Below, one piece after another: positions 5,180-8,783 of a DNA stretch of 8,783 nucleotides (position 1 is the stretch's first letter; every line of letters begins with the position of its first letter). Location of the stretch: positions 1-8,783 of the forward strand of contig DAOTVD010000080.1 in the NCBI GenBank assembly GCA_034437075.1, written 5' to 3'. Made by a program: the position numbers and the translations under genes. Source of the DNA: DAOTVD01 sp034437075 (GTDB lineage: Bacteria > Chloroflexota > Anaerolineae > Aggregatilineales > J027). Under the pieces are notes generated by a model that was not told where the DNA came from, did not search any database, and worked only from the letters and a program-made list of their open reading frames with translations.

Positions 5180-5734
5180 ATGAAGCTTGATCTGATCCAA
5201 GCTGTTGAGAACATGAATGAAGATCGCGGCTTCCCGGAGATTTACCCCGGCGATTTCGTGCGCGTCCATGTGACCGTTATCGAAGGCAACAAGAGCCGCG
5301 TGCAGGTCTTCCATGGCACCGTCATCCGCGACAGTGGCAATGGCCAGAACCGCACCTTCACCGTGCGCCGCGTCGCCAGCCATGGCATCGGTGTAGAGCG
5401 CACGTTCTTGTATAAAAGCACGCGCATCGAGAAGATCGAAGTTGTGCGGCATAACAAAGTGCGCCGCGCCCAACTGTATTACATGCGCAATCTACGCGGT
5501 AAAGCCGCGCGCCTGGAAGAAATCCGCCAGGTGAACCGCAACAAACCCAAGCATAAAAATGTGCTGAAACAACAGACCGAAGAGGCCATCACAGCCCAAA
5601 CGGAAGAAAAGCGCCGCGCCGAAGAAGCCGCCGCAAAAGCCGAAGCGACTGCCCAAGCTCAAGCCGCCGAGGCCGAAGCTCAAGAAGGCGATGAGGCCGA
5701 AACCGCCACAGCGACGAGCGACGACAAGAGCTAA
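5180..5734 (+). CDS. rplS: 50S ribosomal protein L19 (bL19) with long C-terminal tail
   Basis: Known: bL19 sits at the 30S-50S interface and contacts 16S rRNA. Seen: the whole core is present in residues 1-115, with the PGDFVRVHVTVIEGNKSRVQ region (23-42), FHGTVIR (44-50), TFTVRRVASHGIGVERTF (59-76), STRIEKIEVVR (80-90) and the terminal LYYMRNLRGKAARLEE (99-114). Typical bL19 ends about there, at 113-120 residues. Here a further 70 residues follow: a basic stretch (119-130), then a low-complexity Ala/Glu/Gln tail, acidic and probably helical. AAAGG lies 11 bases before the ATG. It is the first gene of an apparent three-gene operon. The common neighbours rpsP, rimM and trmD are not present on either side within the window. 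Confidence 0.96.
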   Translation: MKLDLIQAVENMNEDRGFPEIYPGDFVRVHVTVIEGNKSRVQVFHGTVIRDSGNGQNRTFTVRRVASHGIGVERTFLYKSTRIEKIEVVRHNKVRRAQLYYMRNLRGKAARLEEIRQVNRNKPKHKNVLKQQTEEAITAQTEEKRRAEEAAAKAEATAQAQAAEAEAQEGDEAETATATSDDKS

Positions 5735-5737
5735 CCT

Positions 5738-6475
5738 GTGCCGCCGCTCGTCGCTGTCAGCACGTACCGCGCCCGCCGCAGCGAAAACGGCGTCATGTAT
5801 CACATGCTGCCGCAAGCCTACACGCACGCGCTGACCCAAGCGGGCGTTGTGCCTGTGTTGCTCCCGTCTACATTAGACCGCGACGCCGTGCGCGCTGTAT
5901 ACGAGCGCGCCGATGGTCTGGTGCTGTCTGGTGGCGGCGACATCGACCCCGCGTTTTTATCCGTGGCGCAGGATGAAGCCCGCCTGGCCACCGAAATCGA
6001 CACCGCGCGCGATGGCGTAGAGATTGACCTGGTGCGCTGGGCCGAAGCCGATGACAAGCCCTTACTCGGCATCTGTCGGGGGCATCAGGTGATAAATGTC
6101 GCGCTGGGCGGTTCGCTGATTATGGATATTCCCAGCCAACATAGCGCCGAGATCACCCATCAGCTTGACGCCACGCAAGCCAACCGCGCGCGCTTTCTGC
6201 ATGATGTGGATGTGTTGCCGCAGACGCAACTGGCCAGCATCATCGGGGATGGGGTGCACACGGTCAACAGCATCCATCATCAAGCCGTGCGCGAGCTTGC
6301 GCCGGGTTTACGCGCCAGCGCATTCGCCCTAGATGGCATCATCGAAGGTTTGGAACTGCCCGGCGCGCGTTTTTTCGTGGGCGTGCAATGGCATCCAGAA
6401 GAAATCTATGCCGATAGCCCCGCCGCGCAGGCGCTTTTCGAGGCCTTCGGCGCGGCAGTACAACCCCACCCATGA
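5738..6475 (+). CDS. Class I glutamine-amidotransferase-like peptidase (C26, gamma-glutamyl-GABA hydrolase type)
   Basis: Known: family members hydrolyse gamma-glutamyl bonds, for example PuuD on gamma-glutamyl-GABA in putrescine breakdown. Others act on related gamma-glutamyl compounds, so the substrate is not certain here. Seen: 245 residues, normal for the family. SGGGDIDP (64-71) is followed by the nucleophile motif LGICRGHQVINVALGGSL (110-127) with Cys113, then NSIHHQAV (177-184), and GVQWHPEE (215-222) supplying His219 and Glu221. The triad is complete. The start is GTG at 5738, 3 bases after the rplS stop, because PLVAVSTYR matches the usual first beta strand and no ATG fits. The ribosome site is weak, so coupling to rplS translation is likely. 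The murI start overlaps its stop (ATGA, 6472-6475). Puu pathway genes are absent nearby. Confidence 0.93.
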   Translation: MPPLVAVSTYRARRSENGVMYHMLPQAYTHALTQAGVVPVLLPSTLDRDAVRAVYERADGLVLSGGGDIDPAFLSVAQDEARLATEIDTARDGVEIDLVRWAEADDKPLLGICRGHQVINVALGGSLIMDIPSQHSAEITHQLDATQANRARFLHDVDVLPQTQLASIIGDGVHTVNSIHHQAVRELAPGLRASAFALDGIIEGLELPGARFFVGVQWHPEEIYADSPAAQALFEAFGAAVQPHP

Positions 6476-7278
6476 CCATCGGCGTGCTAGACTCGGGCAT
6501 CGGTGGCCTAGCCATCTTGCGCGAGATACACGCGCACTTGCCCGGCGAAGACCTACTTTATATCGCAGACCAAGCCCATTTACCCTACGGCCCGCGCCCC
6601 TTGGAAGAAGTGCAAGATTATACCGAAGGCATCACCCGCTATTTACTGGCCCAGGGTGCCAAGCTGATCGTCATTGCTTGTAACACCGCCAGCGCCGCCG
6701 CACTGCATCCCCTGCGCGCGACCTTCCCGACGACGCCCTTTGTGGGCCTAGAGCCTGCCATCCGGCCCGCCGCGCAAGCTACGGGCAACGGCGTCATTGG
6801 GGTGATCGCCACGGCGGCCACCTTTCAGGGCAAGCTCTACGCCAGCCTCATCGAGCGCTTCGCCCAGGGCACGACCGTCATCGCGCGCGCCTGCCCAGAG
6901 TTCGTGCTGCTGGCCGAACGCGGCGCGCCCTGGTCGGCGGCGGATTATGCGCTGGTGGCGGATACGCTGGCCGGCATACGCCACGCCGGTGCCGATCATT
7001 TGGTGCTGGGCTGCACGCATTTCAGCTTTCTGACGCCGTTGTTGCAAGCGGCGCTCGGCCCTGCCGTGACGATTGTAGACCCCGCCCCGGCCATCGCGCG
7101 GCGCGTGGGGGCTGTGCTAACCGAGCGCGCGGCCCATCAAAAGGCCGAACGCCCCCCCAGGCTGACACTCTGCACGACGGGGAATGTCGGCGTGTTTCGC
7201 GAGCAGGTCGCGCGCCTGGTGGGCCTGGCGCATGCGTCCTTTTGTGGGTTGGGCTGGCAAGATGGGGTGCTGCGATAG
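6472..7278 (+). CDS. murI: Glutamate racemase
   Basis: Converts L-glutamate to D-glutamate for peptidoglycan in the cytosol, without a cofactor, using two cysteines. Seen: 268 residues, full length. GVLDSGIGGL (4-13) holds Asp7 and Ser8, PYG is at 38-40, ACNTASA (69-75) carries catalytic Cys70, and GCTHF (180-184) carries Cys181 with His183. The VGLEPAIRP and GVIATAATFQ stretches match the family's VxxEPA and GVIxTxxT patterns. All catalytic residues are intact. The ATG overlaps the preceding stop as ATGA, showing translational coupling with the gamma-glutamyl hydrolase-like gene. Presence of murI implies a cell wall with D-Glu. No clear terminator follows: the TGGTC/GACCA repeat at 7289-7315 has no T-run after it. 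Confidence 0.97.
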   Translation: MTIGVLDSGIGGLAILREIHAHLPGEDLLYIADQAHLPYGPRPLEEVQDYTEGITRYLLAQGAKLIVIACNTASAAALHPLRATFPTTPFVGLEPAIRPAAQATGNGVIGVIATAATFQGKLYASLIERFAQGTTVIARACPEFVLLAERGAPWSAADYALVADTLAGIRHAGADHLVLGCTHFSFLTPLLQAALGPAVTIVDPAPAIARRVGAVLTERAAHQKAERPPRLTLCTTGNVGVFREQVARLVGLAHASFCGLGWQDGVLR

Positions 7279-7420
7279 CCTAAACCTTGTGGTCTAACAT
7301 TTTCCTTACGACCATTCCGCAAAACGCTATCAGCCTGTAATATTTAGGGTGCAGATTGCGCAACCAAATCGCCCCAAAACCGTATACCCTATGTGTAAAG
7401 CTTATATGCGAGGGATCACC

Positions 7421-8170
7421 ATGGCTAAACCATTTATCAAGGTTGAAAATCTTGAAAAGACTTACCAAACACCCGCCGGGCCGCTCAACGTCCTGCGCGG
7501 CGTCGATTTAGAAATTCAGAAGGGCCAATTCATCTCGCTGATCGGGCCATCCGGCAGCGGCAAAACCACCTTTCTGAACATGATCACGGCGATTGACCGC
7601 CCCACCTCTGGCACCATCTTTGTGAATGATGTCAACGTTACGGGCGCGCGCCAGCGCAAGCTCACCCGCTGGCGCGCGCGCAATATCGGCATTGTGTTTC
7701 AGTTCTTTCAGCTATTGCCCACGCTCAGCGTGGTCGAGAACGTTATGGTGCCGATGGACTTTGCCGATGTCTGGAAACCGAGCGAACGGCGCAGCCGGGC
7801 CATGGCCTTGCTCGACCGCTTCGGCATTGCCGACCAGGCCCACAAAACCCCGGATATGCTTTCCGGCGGACAGCAGCAGCGCGTCGCTATCGCCCGCGCC
7901 CTGGCCAACAATCCGCCGCTGGTGATTGGTGATGAACCCACCGGCAACCTGGATCGCATGAGCGCGGCCAACGTCTTCAACCATCTGCACGACCTGACCA
8001 AAGAGGGCACCACCGTTATTATCGTGTCGCACGACCGCGAACTCTCGCAGACCGTGCCCAACGTCTTGCAACTCTCGGATGGCATGATCGGCCATACGAC
8101 GATTGAAGCCGCCGCGCATCGTCGCACCGCCGAACTGCAAGCCCTGCGTTTGGAACTCGCGTCTAAATAG
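7421..8170 (+). CDS. ABC transporter ATP-binding protein (LolD/MacB type)
   Basis: Seen: 249 residues with every ABC element. Walker A is GPSGSGKTT (42-50), the Q-loop Gln is at 94, the signature LSGGQQQRVAIARAL is at 147-161, Walker B LVIGDEP (167-173) holds Glu172, the D-loop is NLD (176-178) and the switch is His204. The DEPTGNLD form and the VVENVMVPM stretch (104-112) are typical of the LolD/MacB/FtsE group. These energise permeases acting on lipoproteins, peptides or envelope stress rather than nutrient import. The ATG at 7421 was chosen because GAGGG sits 6 bases upstream and MAKPFIKVENLEKTY is the normal family start; the longer in-frame ATG at 7349 adds 24 uncharacteristic residues. 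The permease gene begins 38 bases after the stop. There is no strong promoter in the 142-base gap after murI. Confidence 0.96.
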   Translation: MAKPFIKVENLEKTYQTPAGPLNVLRGVDLEIQKGQFISLIGPSGSGKTTFLNMITAIDRPTSGTIFVNDVNVTGARQRKLTRWRARNIGIVFQFFQLLPTLSVVENVMVPMDFADVWKPSERRSRAMALLDRFGIADQAHKTPDMLSGGQQQRVAIARALANNPPLVIGDEPTGNLDRMSAANVFNHLHDLTKEGTTVIIVSHDRELSQTVPNVLQLSDGMIGHTTIEAAAHRRTAELQALRLELASK

Positions 8171-8208
8171 ACCCGATTCTGGCAGGTAGGGTCATACATG
8201 GAGATGCC

Positions 8209-8783
8209 ATGTTTAAGACACGCGTACGTAAAATCTTTGGGGATGTCGCATCCCGCCGAGGGCGGACGCTCTTGGTCGTGCTGAGCATCATGATTGGTGT
8301 GTTTGGCGTGACCAGCCTGGCCAGCGCCACCGATTTGCTCGTAGAGCAACTCCGCGCCGATATGCGCGCCGAGAACCTGGCACAAGCCCACATTTTTGTC
8401 GATACTACCCAGCAGCACATCCCCCTGGCCGACACCCGCGCGGCCCTCGCCCAGTTAGCAGACCTGGACGCGGTGGTGGATGTCGAAGGGCAAGCTTTTT
8501 TCCCGGTCGATTGGCGCTCAGAGCGCGACGATAGCTTTAACAACGCGGTCATCCTGGCCTATACCGAGGCCTATGGCGGGATCGACCTAGAAGGCCCCAT
8601 GCGGGTCATCGACGGGCGCTACCCCACAGGCGGCGCACAGGAACTTGCCGTGGATATTCGCCTGGCCAAAGCCTATGGCGTCGCCGTGGGGGATACGCTG
8701 CGCTTGCGGGCCATCACCGCCCAGGGCGAAAGCATCCAGGCCTGGCAGGTGGTGGGCACGCTCTTGCAACCCCACTTCGCCTT
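8209..8783 (+). CDS. FtsX/MacB-like ABC permease, N-terminal part (runs off window)
   Basis: Seen: the frame opens at ATG 8209 with GGAGA 4-5 bases upstream and stays open to the window end, giving 191 complete codons. A basic cytoplasmic start with RRGRT (16-20) leads into one membrane helix (about 20-41). A long extracytoplasmic region follows with the features of a MacB-type periplasmic core domain: a small-domain stretch, the GRYPTGGAQELAVD segment (137-149), AKAYGVAVGDTLRLR (153-167) and VVGTLLQPHFA (181-191). Known: such proteins have one N-terminal helix, a core domain and three C-terminal helices, or a duplicated version of this. The remaining helices lie outside the window. It is paired with the ATPase just upstream, so the complex is probably an envelope export or extraction pump. 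The substrate is unknown. Confidence 0.9.
   Translation, partial: MFKTRVRKIFGDVASRRGRTLLVVLSIMIGVFGVTSLASATDLLVEQLRADMRAENLAQAHIFVDTTQQHIPLADTRAALAQLADLDAVVDVEGQAFFPVDWRSERDDSFNNAVILAYTEAYGGIDLEGPMRVIDGRYPTGGAQELAVDIRLAKAYGVAVGDTLRLRAITAQGESIQAWQVVGTLLQPHFA

Noticed and set aside
7315..7343. Possible promoter before the ABC ATPase (TAATAT at 7338-7343)
   Set aside because: The -35 position reads TTCCGC (2 of 6), so support is too weak to list, although some promoter in this gap is plausible.
7349..7420. 24-codon upstream extension of the ABC ATPase
   Set aside because: No ribosome site at 7349, uncharacteristic residues, and a well-placed GAGGG before the ATG at 7421.
8170..8193. GACCC/GGGTC inverted repeat between ATPase and permease
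   Set aside because: Five base pairs and no T-run; too weak to call a terminator or attenuator.
1..8783. CRISPR array, insertion sequence, attachment site, tRNA or rRNA
   Set aside because: No regularly spaced repeats, transposase, terminal inverted repeats or RNA-gene landmarks were seen on either strand.

Overview
The window is GC-rich, gene-dense bacterial chromosome with no sign of phage, plasmid or insertion sequence. The lineage is not certain. Three things suggest a Chloroflexota-like (Anaerolineae-type) environmental bacterium: a bL19 protein with a long Ala/Glu-rich tail, a Pkn-type Ser/Thr kinase beside a large sensor-kinase-like protein, and an AAC(3)-fold acetyltransferase next to an orphan membrane protein. 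This is inference from gene style, not from a marker gene.

Left half (1-4212), all protein genes on the minus strand. In transcription order they are: a 769-residue membrane sensor histidine-kinase-like protein; a 290-base spacer; an AAC(3)-family acetyltransferase; a five-helix membrane protein 27 bases later; and, cut by the left edge, the first 20 codons of a Ser/Thr protein kinase. The sensor protein has an intact ATP-binding domain but an Asn where the phospho-accepting His should be. The spacer at 1613-1902 is the most unusual stretch. It holds two perfect or near-perfect long hairpins with unrelated stems but the same 11-base loop motif (TGGCTCCCACC). A plus-strand promoter with an AT-rich upstream element precedes them and a T-run follows. 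I read this as a candidate small RNA of about 145 nt with two C-rich, anti-Shine-Dalgarno-like loops.

Middle (4213-5179). A plus-strand small ORF of unknown function, with a good promoter and ribosome site, runs tail-to-tail into an XRE-family repressor-like gene on the minus strand. Their coding frames overlap by 198 bases. The XRE gene has an extended -10 promoter and is divergent from the next operon.

Right half (5063-8783), plus strand. A near-consensus promoter drives rplS (ribosomal protein bL19), then a class I glutamine-amidotransferase-fold peptidase (C26 / gamma-glutamyl-GABA hydrolase type, GTG start 3 bases after rplS), then murI (glutamate racemase, ATGA overlap). These three look like one operon linking translation with glutamate and peptidoglycan metabolism. 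After a 142-base gap comes an ABC exporter pair of the LolCDE/MacB type: a complete ATPase and the first 191 residues of its FtsX/MacB-like permease, which runs off the right edge.
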